Source of the DNA: Stenotrophomonas sp. Marseille-Q4652 | GTDB lineage: Bacteria; Pseudomonadota; Gammaproteobacteria; Xanthomonadales; Xanthomonadaceae | Length of the DNA stretch: 64,000 nucleotides | NCBI RefSeq assembly: GCF_916618915.1 | Contig: NZ_CAKAKE010000001.1 | Span: forward strand, 1,612,001-1,676,000 | Direction of reading: 5' to 3' | Shown here: positions 15,510 to 23,833 of the stretch, piece after piece | How positions within the stretch are numbered: the stretch's first letter is position 1 | Layout of the letters: every line of letters starts with the position of its first letter | Position numbers and translations under genes: made by a program | The notes under the pieces: generated by a model | Told to the model about the DNA's origin: nothing | Database searches by the model: none | The model's input: the letters and a program-made list of their open reading frames with translations, nothing else

Positions 15510-18500
15510 ATGACGTCTTCCAACTTCCCCTCTCCGCCGCTGCCGCGTTCCGGCCAGCTCCGCGCCTGGTGGCGCGCTCCCGCATCGCCGACCGCGCTGG
15601 CGTGGTACGTCGCCCGCGCCGCCGAGGCGCACGATGGCCCGTTGCTGGTGGTCGCCCGCGACAACCAGGGCGCGCACCAGCTCGCCGGCGACCTGCAGAC
15701 CCTGCTCGGCGAGCGTGGCGACCTGCCGGTGGTGCCGTTCCCCGACTGGGAGACCCTGCCCTACGACCAGTTCAGCCCGCACCCGGACATCATCAGCCAG
15801 CGCCTGGCCGCACTGCACCGCCTGCCCACCCTCAGGCGCGGCATCGTGGTGCTGCCGGTGCAGACCCTGCTGCAGCGCCTGGCCCCGCTGAAGTACATCG
15901 TCGGCGGCAGCTTCGACCTCAAGGTTGGCCAGCGCCTGGACATGGAGGCGGAGAAGCGCCGGCTGGAAAGCGCCGGCTACCGCAACGTGCCGCAGGTGAT
16001 GGACCCGGGTGATTTCGCGGTGCGCGGCGGCCTGCTCGACGTCTACCCGATGGGCGCCGACGCGCCGCTGCGCGTGGAACTGCTGGACGAGGACATCGAT
16101 TCGATCCGCGAATTCGACCCCGAATCGCAGCGCTCGCTGGACAAGGTGCCGGCGGTGAAGATGCTCCCCGGTCGCGAAGTGCCGTCCGACGATGCCGCCC
16201 TGGAAAAGGTGATGGCTGCGCTGCGCGAGCGCTTTGACGTCGATACCCGGCGCAGTCCGCTGTACCAGGACCTCAAGGCCGGCGTGCTGCCCTCGGGCAT
16301 CGAGTACTTCCTGCCGCTGTTCTTCGACAGGACCGCCACCCTGTTCGACTACTTGGGCGAGGGCGTGCTGACCGTGGTGACGCCGGGCGTATCCAACGCC
16401 GCCGACGCGTTCTGGACCCAGACCCAGAACCGCTACGAGCAGCGCCGCCACGACCTCGAGCGCCCGCTGCTGCCGCCCGAAGAGCTGTACCAGAGCCCGG
16501 ACACGCTGCGCGAGCAGTTCAACCGCGTGCCGCGCATCGAGGTGTGGCCACCGGAGCACGCGCGCCTGGACGAGGCGCAGCCGCTGGGCGACCAGCCGCT
16601 GCCGCCGCTGCCGGTCGCCGCCAAGGACGCCCCGGCCGGCGAAGCGTTGAAATCCTTCCTCGGCCACTACCCGGGCCGGGTGCTGGTCGCCGCCGATTCG
16701 CCGGGACGCCGCGAGGCCCTGCTGGAAGTGCTGCAGGCCGCCGACCTGAAGCCACCGGTGGTGCCCGATCTGCCAGCGTTCCTCGCCGGCAAGGAACGCT
16801 TTGCGATCACCGTGGCGGTACTGGAAGACGGCTTTGCCATCGACACGCCGCCGCTGGCGGTGCTGACCGAGCGCCAGTTGTTCCCCGAGCGTGCCGGCCA
16901 GCCGCGCCGCCAGCGCCGCGCCGGCCGCGAACCCGAAGCGATCATCCGTGACCTCGGCGAGCTGACCGAAGGCGCGCCCATCGTCCACGAGGACCACGGC
17001 GTGGGCCGTTACCGCGGCCTGATCGCGATGGATGTGGGCGGCATGCCCGGCGAATTCCTCGAGATCGAATACGCCAAGGGCGACCGCCTGTACGTGCCGG
17101 TCGCGCAGCTGCACCTGATCAGCCGATACTCCGGCGCATCGGCCGAGACCGCACCGCTGCATTCGCTCGGCGGCGAGCAGTGGACCAAGGCCAAGCGCAA
17201 GGCGGCGGAGAAGGTGCGCGACGTCGCCGCCGAGCTGCTGGAAATCCAGGCCCGCCGCCGTGCGCGTGCCGGGCTGGCGCTGCAGGTGGACCGGGCGATG
17301 TATGAGCCCTTCGCTGCGGGCTTCCCGTTCGAGGAAACCCCCGACCAGCTGGCCGCGATCGAGGCGACCCTGCGCGACCTGGCCAGCAGCCAGCCGATGG
17401 ACCGCGTGGTCTGCGGCGACGTCGGCTTCGGCAAGACCGAGGTTGCCGTGCGCGCCGCGTTTGCCGCGGCCAGCGGCGGCAAGCAGGTGGCGGTGCTGGT
17501 GCCCACCACCCTGCTGGCCGAACAGCACTACCGCAATTTCCGCGACCGTTTCGCCGACTGGCCGATCAGGGTCGAGGTGCTGTCGCGCTTCAAGTCGACC
17601 AAGGAGATCAAGGCCGAGCTGGAGAAGGTGGCCGAAGGCACGATCGACGTGATCATCGGCACCCACCGCCTGCTGCAGCCGGACGTGAAGTTCAAGGACC
17701 TGGGCCTGGTCATCGTCGACGAGGAGCAGCGCTTTGGCGTGCGCCAGAAGGAAGCGCTCAAGGCGCTGCGCGCCAACGTGCACCTGCTGACCCTGACCGC
17801 CACGCCGATCCCGCGCACGCTCAACATGGCCATGGCCGGCCTGCGCGACCTGTCGATCATCGCCACCCCGCCGCCGAACCGGCTGGCGGTGCAGACCTTC
17901 ATCACCCCGTGGGATCCGGCGCTGCTGCGCGAGGCCTTCCAGCGCGAGCTCTCGCGCGGCGGCCAGCTGTACTTCCTGCACAACGACGTGGAAAGCATGG
18001 GCCGGATGCAGCGCGAGCTGTCCGAGCTGGTGCCCGAGGCGCGCATCGGCGTGGCCCACGGGCAGATGCCCGAGCGCGAGCTGGAACGGGTGATGCTCGA
18101 CTTCCAGAAGCAGCGCTTCAACGTGCTGCTGGCCTCGACCATCATCGAGTCCGGCATCGACATCCCCAACGCCAACACCATCATCATCAACCGCGCCGAC
18201 AAGTTCGGCCTGGCCCAGCTGCACCAGCTGCGTGGCCGCGTCGGTCGTTCGCACCACCGCGCCTACGCCTACCTGGTGGTGCCGCCGGACAAGCGCTCGA
18301 TCACCGCCGATGCGCACAAGCGTCTGGACGCGATTGCCTCGATGGACGAACTGGGCGCCGGCTTCACCCTGGCCACCCACGACCTGGAAATCCGCGGCGC
18401 CGGCGAGCTGCTGGGCGAGGACCAGAGCGGGCAGATGGCCGAGATCGGCTTCAGCCTGTACACCGAGATGCTGGAGCGCGCGGTGCGTGCGATCCGCTCG

Positions 18501-18992
18501 GGCAAGCTCACCAGCGTGGACATCGGCGAGGAGCCGCGCGGCGCCGAGGTCACCCTCAACGTGCCGACCTTGATTCCGGAGGACTACCTGCCGGACGTGC
18601 ACACCCGTCTGACCCTGTACAAGCGCATCTCCAGCGCGCGTGACAGCGCGGCGCTGCGCGAGCTGCAGGTGGAGATGATCGATCGCTTCGGCCTGCTGCC
18701 GGATCCGGCCAGGTACCTGTTCGCGATCGCCGAGCTCAAGCTGCAGGCCGACGCACTGGGCATCACCAAGCTGGAGCTGGGCGAAGCCGGTGGTCGCATC
18801 GTGTTCGCCGCCCAGCCCAACGTCGACCCGATGGCGGTGATCACGATGATCCAGAAGCAGCCCCGGCTCTACCAGATGGACGGGCCGGACAAGCTGCGCA
18901 TCAAGCACCCCCTGCCCGAGCCCGAGGACCGCTTCAACGCCGCACGCGCCCTGCTGACCACACTGGCGCCGGGCGGGACGCCATCGCGCTGA
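15510..18992 (+). CDS. mfd: Transcription-repair coupling factor Mfd
   Basis: A 1160-residue ATPase that removes RNA polymerase stalled at DNA damage and recruits UvrA. Order of parts: UvrB-like N-terminal domains (about 1-340), RNA polymerase-interaction domain with HEDHGVGRYRGL (about 493-504), and SF2 translocase motifs (CGDVGFGKTEVAVRAAF near 635, VDEEQRFGV near 737, LTATPIPRTL near 765, STIIESGIDIPNANT near 877, LHQLRGRVGRS near 905). The C-terminal domain that gates UvrA binding is complete. A GATAAA -10-like element (15493-15498) with TTCGCG 17 bases before it would start transcription about 5 bases from the ATG, and no Shine-Dalgarno is evident, so the message may be nearly leaderless. 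Confidence 0.98.
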   Translation: MTSSNFPSPPLPRSGQLRAWWRAPASPTALAWYVARAAEAHDGPLLVVARDNQGAHQLAGDLQTLLGERGDLPVVPFPDWETLPYDQFSPHPDIISQRLAALHRLPTLRRGIVVLPVQTLLQRLAPLKYIVGGSFDLKVGQRLDMEAEKRRLESAGYRNVPQVMDPGDFAVRGGLLDVYPMGADAPLRVELLDEDIDSIREFDPESQRSLDKVPAVKMLPGREVPSDDAALEKVMAALRERFDVDTRRSPLYQDLKAGVLPSGIEYFLPLFFDRTATLFDYLGEGVLTVVTPGVSNAADAFWTQTQNRYEQRRHDLERPLLPPEELYQSPDTLREQFNRVPRIEVWPPEHARLDEAQPLGDQPLPPLPVAAKDAPAGEALKSFLGHYPGRVLVAADSPGRREALLEVLQAADLKPPVVPDLPAFLAGKERFAITVAVLEDGFAIDTPPLAVLTERQLFPERAGQPRRQRRAGREPEAIIRDLGELTEGAPIVHEDHGVGRYRGLIAMDVGGMPGEFLEIEYAKGDRLYVPVAQLHLISRYSGASAETAPLHSLGGEQWTKAKRKAAEKVRDVAAELLEIQARRRARAGLALQVDRAMYEPFAAGFPFEETPDQLAAIEATLRDLASSQPMDRVVCGDVGFGKTEVAVRAAFAAASGGKQVAVLVPTTLLAEQHYRNFRDRFADWPIRVEVLSRFKSTKEIKAELEKVAEGTIDVIIGTHRLLQPDVKFKDLGLVIVDEEQRFGVRQKEALKALRANVHLLTLTATPIPRTLNMAMAGLRDLSIIATPPPNRLAVQTFITPWDPALLREAFQRELSRGGQLYFLHNDVESMGRMQRELSELVPEARIGVAHGQMPERELERVMLDFQKQRFNVLLASTIIESGIDIPNANTIIINRADKFGLAQLHQLRGRVGRSHHRAYAYLVVPPDKRSITADAHKRLDAIASMDELGAGFTLATHDLEIRGAGELLGEDQSGQMAEIGFSLYTEMLERAVRAIRSGKLTSVDIGEEPRGAEVTLNVPTLIPEDYLPDVHTRLTLYKRISSARDSAALRELQVEMIDRFGLLPDPARYLFAIAELKLQADALGITKLELGEAGGRIVFAAQPNVDPMAVITMIQKQPRLYQMDGPDKLRIKHPLPEPEDRFNAARALLTTLAPGGTPSR

Positions 18993-18998
18993 AAGGGT

Positions 18999-19676
18999 TT
19001 GCGTGAGGACGGTGGGGGCAAGACAACAGCGGCCCCCACCGCAGTACCGCGCCGGTTCCGGCGCGCACATCCCCATGCTTTCCCCCACCCCAGCCGCCGA
19101 GCTTGCGCCCCTGGTGACCTGTCGGCGTCCCTTGTCGCGCTCGCCACCACGCTCGAACTGCGTGACGCCGACACCGACCACCACTGCGACCGGGTCAGCC
19201 GGCTCGCCTTCCGCCTGGGCCGCCATTGCGGGCTGGACGATGCCGCGCTGGGCCACCTGGCCCTGGCCGCGCGCTTCCACGACATCGGCAAGATCGGCAT
19301 CCCCGATGCCGTGCTGCTCAAGCCGGCGCGGCTGGACGAGGCCGAACGCGAGGTCATGCGCAGCCACCCGTTGCGCGGCGAGGAGGTATTCCTGGCTACG
19401 GGGCGCGAGGATGCGGTGCCGGTTGGCCGGCTGATCCGCCAGCATCACGAAGCCTGGGACGGCCGCGGTTATCCCGATGGCCTGCGCGGCGAGGAAATCG
19501 CCATCGAGGCGCGGATCCTGTGCATCGTCGATGGCTACGACGCGCTGACCTCCACCCGCCCCTACCGCCGCCCGATGGCCACGTCCGCGGCACTGGAGAT
19601 CCTGTCGGCCGAATCCGGCCGCCTGATCGACCCGCGGCTGTTCGACGAGTTCACCGGACTGCTGCAGGCCGGCTGA
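18999..19676 (+). CDS. HD-GYP domain protein (cyclic-di-GMP phosphodiesterase type), uncertain 5' end
   Basis: The frame contains a full HD-GYP core: DHHCDRVSRLAFRLG, the HD pair in RFHDIGKIGIPD, HHEAWDGRGYPDGL and ARILCIVDGYDALTSTRPYR, arranged as in RpfG-type c-di-GMP hydrolases. There is no attached receiver or membrane domain. The only in-frame start is TTG at 18999, 6 bases after the mfd stop, and the first 40 codons give an Arg/Pro-rich peptide unlike a domain. A better N-terminus (MLSPTPAAELAPLV) begins at ATG 19075 but in another frame, which suggests a one-base frame error or indel near 19115-19130. The domain call is firm; the start is not. Confidence 0.75.
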   Translation: MREDGGGKTTAAPTAVPRRFRRAHPHAFPHPSRRACAPGDLSASLVALATTLELRDADTDHHCDRVSRLAFRLGRHCGLDDAALGHLALAARFHDIGKIGIPDAVLLKPARLDEAEREVMRSHPLRGEEVFLATGREDAVPVGRLIRQHHEAWDGRGYPDGLRGEEIAIEARILCIVDGYDALTSTRPYRRPMATSAALEILSAESGRLIDPRLFDEFTGLLQAG

Positions 19677-19728
19677 GCCGGGTCGCCGGTCCGCCCGGCC
19701 ACCGCCTCACTGCACCGACAGGAAAGGA

Positions 19729-19753
19729 AAAGGCCCGGCAATGCCGGGCCTTT
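19729..19753. terminator. Bidirectional terminator between the HD-GYP and M13 peptidase genes
   Basis: A perfect 11-base-pair stem AAAGGCCCGGC/GCCGGGCCTTT with an AAT loop, with A and T runs on its flanks, lies between two convergent genes. Confidence 0.9.
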
Positions 19754-19779
19754 CGCTGTTGCAACGTTGCGCTGGCGAG

Positions 19780-21861
19780 TCACCAGATCACCACGCGCTG
19801 GTCCTCGGCGCGGACCATCGGGTCCCCGGCCTTGCACTGGAATGCGGCGGCGAAGGCCGGCATGTTCGACGGCGCACCGTTGGCACGGAAGTTCGCCGGG
19901 GCATGCGGATCGGTGTTCAGGCGCACGCGCAGCTCGCCGTCGGTGAAGTTGCGGCGCCACACCGTGGCCCAGTTCATGAAGAAGCGCTGGTCCTGGGTGT
20001 AGCCATCGACTTCCACGTTCTTCGACGGGTCTTCCTTGAGCGCCATCTGCAGCGCGTCGTAGGCCACGGTCAGGCCGCCGAGGTCGCCGATGTTCTCGCC
20101 CAGGGTCAGCTTGCCCTTGACGTTGATCCCCGGGATCGCCTCGTAACCGTCGAACTGCGCCACCAGCTGGTCGGCACGGCTGGTGAAGGCGCTGCGGTCG
20201 GCATCGGTCCACCAGTTGTCGAAGTTGCCGTTGGCGGCGAACTGGCTGCCCGAGTCGTCGTAGCCGTGCATCATCTCGTGGCCGATGACCGCGCCGATGC
20301 CGCCGTAGTTGAGCGCCGGGTCGGCCTTGGCGTCGAAGAACGGCGGCTGCAGGATCGCGGCCGGGAACACGATCTCGTTCTTGGTCGGGTTGTAGTAGGC
20401 GTTGACCGTCTGCGGGGTCATGCCCCACTCGGTGCGGTCCACCGGCTTGCCGATCTTGTCGAGCATGTAGCGGTAGTTGAACGCACGCGCGGCCTGGATG
20501 TTGGCCAGGTAGCTGTCGCCGCTGGTCTGCAGGCCCGACCAGTCACGCCACTTGTCCGGGTAACCGATCTTCGGGTTGAAGCTGGCCCACTTCTCCAGCG
20601 CCTTCTTCTTCGTTTCCTCGCCCATCCACGGCAGGGTCTCCAGGCGCGCCTTCAGCGCGGTCGACAGGTTCTCGACCAGGTGCTGCATCTGCTCCTTGGA
20701 TTCGGCCGGGAACACCGCATCCACGTACAGCTGGCCCAGCGCCTCGCCCATGCTGCCGTTGACCGCCTCGAGCACCCGCTTCCAGCGCGGCTGCATTTCC
20801 TGCTGGCCGCGCAGGGTCTTGCTGTAGAAGTCGAAGTTGGCCTGCTCGAAATCCTTGCTCAGGTACGGCGCGGCGTTGTCCACGACGTGGAAGCGCAGGT
20901 AGGCCTGCCAGGTGGTAGCCGGCACGTCGGCCAGCATCCTGTCGACCTCGGCGAAGAACTCCGGCTGGGCCAGCGAGAACTTGTCCTTGGCCGGCACCTG
21001 CAGGGTGTCGAACAGCGCGGTCCAGCTGAAGTTCGGGGTCAGCCTGTCGGCTTCGGCGGCGCTGACCGGGTTGTAGCGCCTGGACGGGTCACGCATCTCG
21101 ATGCGCGACAGCGAGGCCTTGGCCAGGCGGGTCTCGAACTCCATCACCGCCTGCGCCTGCTGTTTGGCCTGTCCGGGGTCCACGCCCGACAGGGCAAGCA
21201 GGCGCTCGATGTAGGCCACGTAGGCCTCGCGGATGGCCGCCTGCGACTCGTCGAAGTAGTAATCCTTCTCGGGCAGGCCCAGGCCACCCTGGCCGACGTA
21301 GGCGATGACGGTGCCCGAGTCCTTGTAGTCGCCATTGGCGAACAGCGAGAACAGGAAGCCCTGGCCCTTGGCGTAGCTGTCGCGCAGGTAGTGGCTGATC
21401 GCGGCGGCATCGTCAAGCGCGGCAATCTGCTCCAGCGCCGGCTGCAGCGGTGCGATGCCGGCAGCCTCGATCGCGGCCTCGTTGGTACCGGTGTTCCAGA
21501 TGTCGCCGATCTTGGCCTCGGTCGAACCGGCCTTGGCCTTGTTGGCGGCAACCTGCTCGACCAGCTTGTGCTGCACTTCCAGCGAACGCTCGCGCAGGAT
21601 CTCGAAGCTGCCCCAGGTCACCTGGTCACCCGGCACCGGGTTGGCCGCCAGCCACTTGCCGTTGACGAAGGCATTGAGATCGGTACAGGCGTTTGCCGAC
21701 GGATCCAGGTCGGCGACCTCCAGCGAGATCAGCGGGGTCTTGACCTGCGACAGGTCGAACGCCGGCTTGTCGCCGGCAGCGGCTTCGGTCTTGCTGCAGG
21801 CCGGCAGCGACGCGGCAACGGCGACCGCCAGGGTCAGGGGGGCGAGTTTGCGGAATGACAT
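19780..21861 (-). CDS. M13-family zinc metallopeptidase, lipoprotein (neprilysin/PepO-like)
   Basis: A 693-residue endopeptidase of normal M13 length. The ATG at 21861 (GGAG 7-10 bases upstream) begins a lipoprotein signal with lipobox LPAC (Cys at about residue 21). The zinc site is VIGHEMMHGYDD with the third ligand in GENIGDLGG. NAYYNPTKNEIVFPAAILQPPFF is the conserved substrate-binding segment seen before it. The C-terminus ends in Trp as in the family. It degrades small peptides in the periplasm or outer membrane. gpmA lies upstream on the same strand but is separated by a strong terminator. Confidence 0.93.
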   Translation of the reverse strand: MSFRKLAPLTLAVAVAASLPACSKTEAAAGDKPAFDLSQVKTPLISLEVADLDPSANACTDLNAFVNGKWLAANPVPGDQVTWGSFEILRERSLEVQHKLVEQVAANKAKAGSTEAKIGDIWNTGTNEAAIEAAGIAPLQPALEQIAALDDAAAISHYLRDSYAKGQGFLFSLFANGDYKDSGTVIAYVGQGGLGLPEKDYYFDESQAAIREAYVAYIERLLALSGVDPGQAKQQAQAVMEFETRLAKASLSRIEMRDPSRRYNPVSAAEADRLTPNFSWTALFDTLQVPAKDKFSLAQPEFFAEVDRMLADVPATTWQAYLRFHVVDNAAPYLSKDFEQANFDFYSKTLRGQQEMQPRWKRVLEAVNGSMGEALGQLYVDAVFPAESKEQMQHLVENLSTALKARLETLPWMGEETKKKALEKWASFNPKIGYPDKWRDWSGLQTSGDSYLANIQAARAFNYRYMLDKIGKPVDRTEWGMTPQTVNAYYNPTKNEIVFPAAILQPPFFDAKADPALNYGGIGAVIGHEMMHGYDDSGSQFAANGNFDNWWTDADRSAFTSRADQLVAQFDGYEAIPGINVKGKLTLGENIGDLGGLTVAYDALQMALKEDPSKNVEVDGYTQDQRFFMNWATVWRRNFTDGELRVRLNTDPHAPANFRANGAPSNMPAFAAAFQCKAGDPMVRAEDQRVVIW

Positions 21862-22013
21862 TGGAGGCTCCAGCCAGGCAGGAAAATCACGCGTTGAACG
21901 CGAGGCCTGCGAGGGTAGGCGATGGGAAACGGCAGCGGATAGCCCAAAGGTCATGCGCAGCGGCACCCGGCGTGCACGGGCCGACCGCGCATGTCGGGCC
22001 TCCTGGCAGAGAC

Positions 22014-22047
22014 AACAAAAAACCCGGCCCAGGCCGGGTTTTTTGTT
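22014..22047 (-). terminator. Terminator after gpmA
   Basis: A long stem AACAAAAAACCCGGCC/GGCCGGGTTTTTTGTT lies 17 bases after the gpmA stop. The A/T runs make it a strong intrinsic terminator in either direction. Confidence 0.92.
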
Positions 22048-22063
22048 GGATCGGGTGATGCTG

Positions 22064-22813
22064 TTACTTCGCCTTGCCCTGGTTGGCCACGGCCTCGGCC
22101 GCGCGCCTGGCTGCTTCCGGATCGCCCAGGTAGCGGAACGACTGCACGCTCAGGTCGTCATTCAATTCGAACAGCAGCGGGATACCGGTCGGGATGTTGA
22201 GCTCGAGGATCTCATCCTTGCCGACGTTGTTGAGGTACTTGTACAGCGCACGCAGCGAGTTGCCGTGGGCGGTGACCAGCACGGTGCTGCCCTGCTTCAG
22301 CTGCGGGGCGATGGCGTCATGCCAGTACGGCAGCACGCGTTCCAGCGTGGTGGCCAGCGACTCGGTGGCCGGCAGCGCATTGCGGTCCAGACTGGCGTAA
22401 CGACGGTCATGCACCGGATGGCCCGGATCCTCCAGGTCCATTGCCGGCGGCGGGATGTCATAGGAACGGCGCCAGATCTTGACCTGGTCCTCGCCGTGTT
22501 TGGCCGCGGTCTCGGCCTTGTCCAGGCCCTGCAGGCCGCCGTAGTGTCGCTCGTTGAGGCGCCAGCTCTTGTTTACCGGGAGCCAGTCCTGCTGCAGCTC
22601 GGCCAGGGCACCCTGCAGGGTGTGGATGGCGCGCTTGAGCACCGAGGTGTGGGCGAAATCGAACTGCAGCCCCTCCTTCTTCATCATCCGGCCGGCGGCA
22701 GCGGCCTCGGCACGACCCTGCTCGGTCAGGTCCACGTCCACCCAGCCGGTGAAGCGGTTGTCCAGGTTCCACTGGCTCTGGCCGTGGCGCAACAGTACGA
22801 GTTTACGGGTCAC
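22064..22813 (-). CDS. gpmA: 2,3-bisphosphoglycerate-dependent phosphoglycerate mutase
   Basis: A 249-residue glycolytic enzyme interconverting 3- and 2-phosphoglycerate through a phospho-His. Motifs: [10 protein letters not shown] with the catalytic His (about residue 10), [12 protein letters not shown] and [14 protein letters not shown] (second catalytic His). The GTG at 22813 is chosen because GGAGA lies 9 bases upstream and this start gives the standard 249-residue length; the in-frame ATG eight codons upstream lacks such support. Confidence 0.96.
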   Translation of the reverse strand: MTRKLVLLRHGQSQWNLDNRFTGWVDVDLTEQGRAEAAAAGRMMKKEGLQFDFAHTSVLKRAIHTLQGALAELQQDWLPVNKSWRLNERHYGGLQGLDKAETAAKHGEDQVKIWRRSYDIPPPAMDLEDPGHPVHDRRYASLDRNALPATESLATTLERVLPYWHDAIAPQLKQGSTVLVTAHGNSLRALYKYLNNVGKDEILELNIPTGIPLLFELNDDLSVQSFRYLGDPEAARRAAEAVANQGKAK

Positions 22814-23159
22814 TGCAGGGTCTCCGGGATCGGGCATGAGGCGTGGAATTGTAACGGTTCGACGTCATCGACCGTGTCCGCGACGCCAGGCAGGCCAGCG
22901 GCTGACCGATTGGCCCGGCAGACCTGATCCACAACCGCGGAAAACGCGCAAGTTGTCCAACCGAGAAATCAATCACGGTTTGTAATGCTGCAGTGCGTGT
23001 AATAAGGTCAGAAGCCGATCACACAAGTGATGGATCGGGGCACAGGCGCATGGGGATGCGCACTTAAGGCCAGGGGATGCATCGGCCACCGCACCAAACA
23101 CTGTCACCTTCGAACCAACACCCTCGGCCTCTGGCCGACGCTCATGGGGGAACGCACGC
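22814..23159. other. 346-base divergent intergenic region between gpmA and a secreted-protein gene
   Basis: No convincing coding frame. It must hold two divergent promoters. One candidate regulatory element is visible: CCGATCAC-ACAA-GTGAT-GGATCGG (23015-23038), an inverted repeat ATCAC/GTGAT nested in CCGATC/GATCGG. No -35/-10 pair with good spacing could be assigned. Confidence 0.5.
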
Positions 23160-23621
23160 GTGAAGAATGTCACTGCTGTATCCGGCCTGTTGCTGTCACT
23201 GGCCTCCTTGCCCGCGTTGGCGCAGCCAGCCCTGGATTGCCCGTCCCTGCCTGCTCACGCCTCGCTGCAGTGGGAGCGGAACGCGCAGAACGACTTCGTC
23301 CTGTGCAAGGCCGCGACCGAGGACGGACGCCATGTACTGAACATGATGCTCACCACCCGCGATCCCGGCCTGGCGCTGAGCCGCTCGCTTCGCCAGGAAA
23401 AGGGAAGCTTCGCCGGCGAATCCTTCTACTGGTACACGCCCGATCTTGGCGGTCGGGAGATGCCGGGACTGGAAGCCCGCCGCATCACCGTGGTCAAGCT
23501 GGCCAAGGACCGCTACGCGCAGATCTGGATCGACGCGGCCGACACCCGCGAACTGGCCAGCCTGCAGTCGGTCACCGGATCAATGAGCCTCAACACCACC
23601 GCACTGGCCGGCGGCAACTGA
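23160..23621 (+). CDS. Small secreted protein of unknown function
   Basis: A 153-residue protein starting at GTG 23160 with GGGGGA 8 bases upstream. It has a clean signal peptide (MKNVTAVSGLLLSLASLPALAQ, cleavage after Ala-Gln about 22 in) and a mature domain of about 130 residues with two Cys (CPSL near 27, LCKA near 49) that could form a disulfide. The pattern of short beta strands (HVLNMMLTT, RRITVVKLAKDRYAQIWIDA) suggests a compact periplasmic fold. No family is recognised. It stands alone, with a long leader region and a strong terminator. Confidence 0.75.
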   Translation: MKNVTAVSGLLLSLASLPALAQPALDCPSLPAHASLQWERNAQNDFVLCKAATEDGRHVLNMMLTTRDPGLALSRSLRQEKGSFAGESFYWYTPDLGGREMPGLEARRITVVKLAKDRYAQIWIDAADTRELASLQSVTGSMSLNTTALAGGN

Positions 23622-23654
23622 CGCACCGGTTGGCCTCACCGTAGATATCTGGTC

Positions 23655-23683
23655 ACGGCCGCCTATGGCGGCCGTTTTTTTTT
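23655..23683 (+). terminator. Terminator after the small secreted protein
   Basis: ACGGCCGCC-TAT-GGCGGCCGT followed by a run of nine T, a textbook intrinsic terminator. Confidence 0.95.
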
Positions 23684-23833
23684 CGGAGGAAAAGGCTGCG
23701 GCTTTGATCCGCGTCGCCGCAAGCACCGGCTCTGCCCTAGTTGCGCGCCGCAGCATTCGACCAAAGTCGCAACTGACCCAACATGAATCGCGATTGACCG
23801 TTCACAAGCATGGGTAGACCCTAGGGCCATCTC

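Noticed and set aside
15156..19448. 1430-codon open frame on the minus strand opposite mfd
   Set aside because: It is a GC-rich antisense shadow: His/Gln/Arg/Val-rich low-complexity product, no motifs, and mfd on the plus strand is complete.
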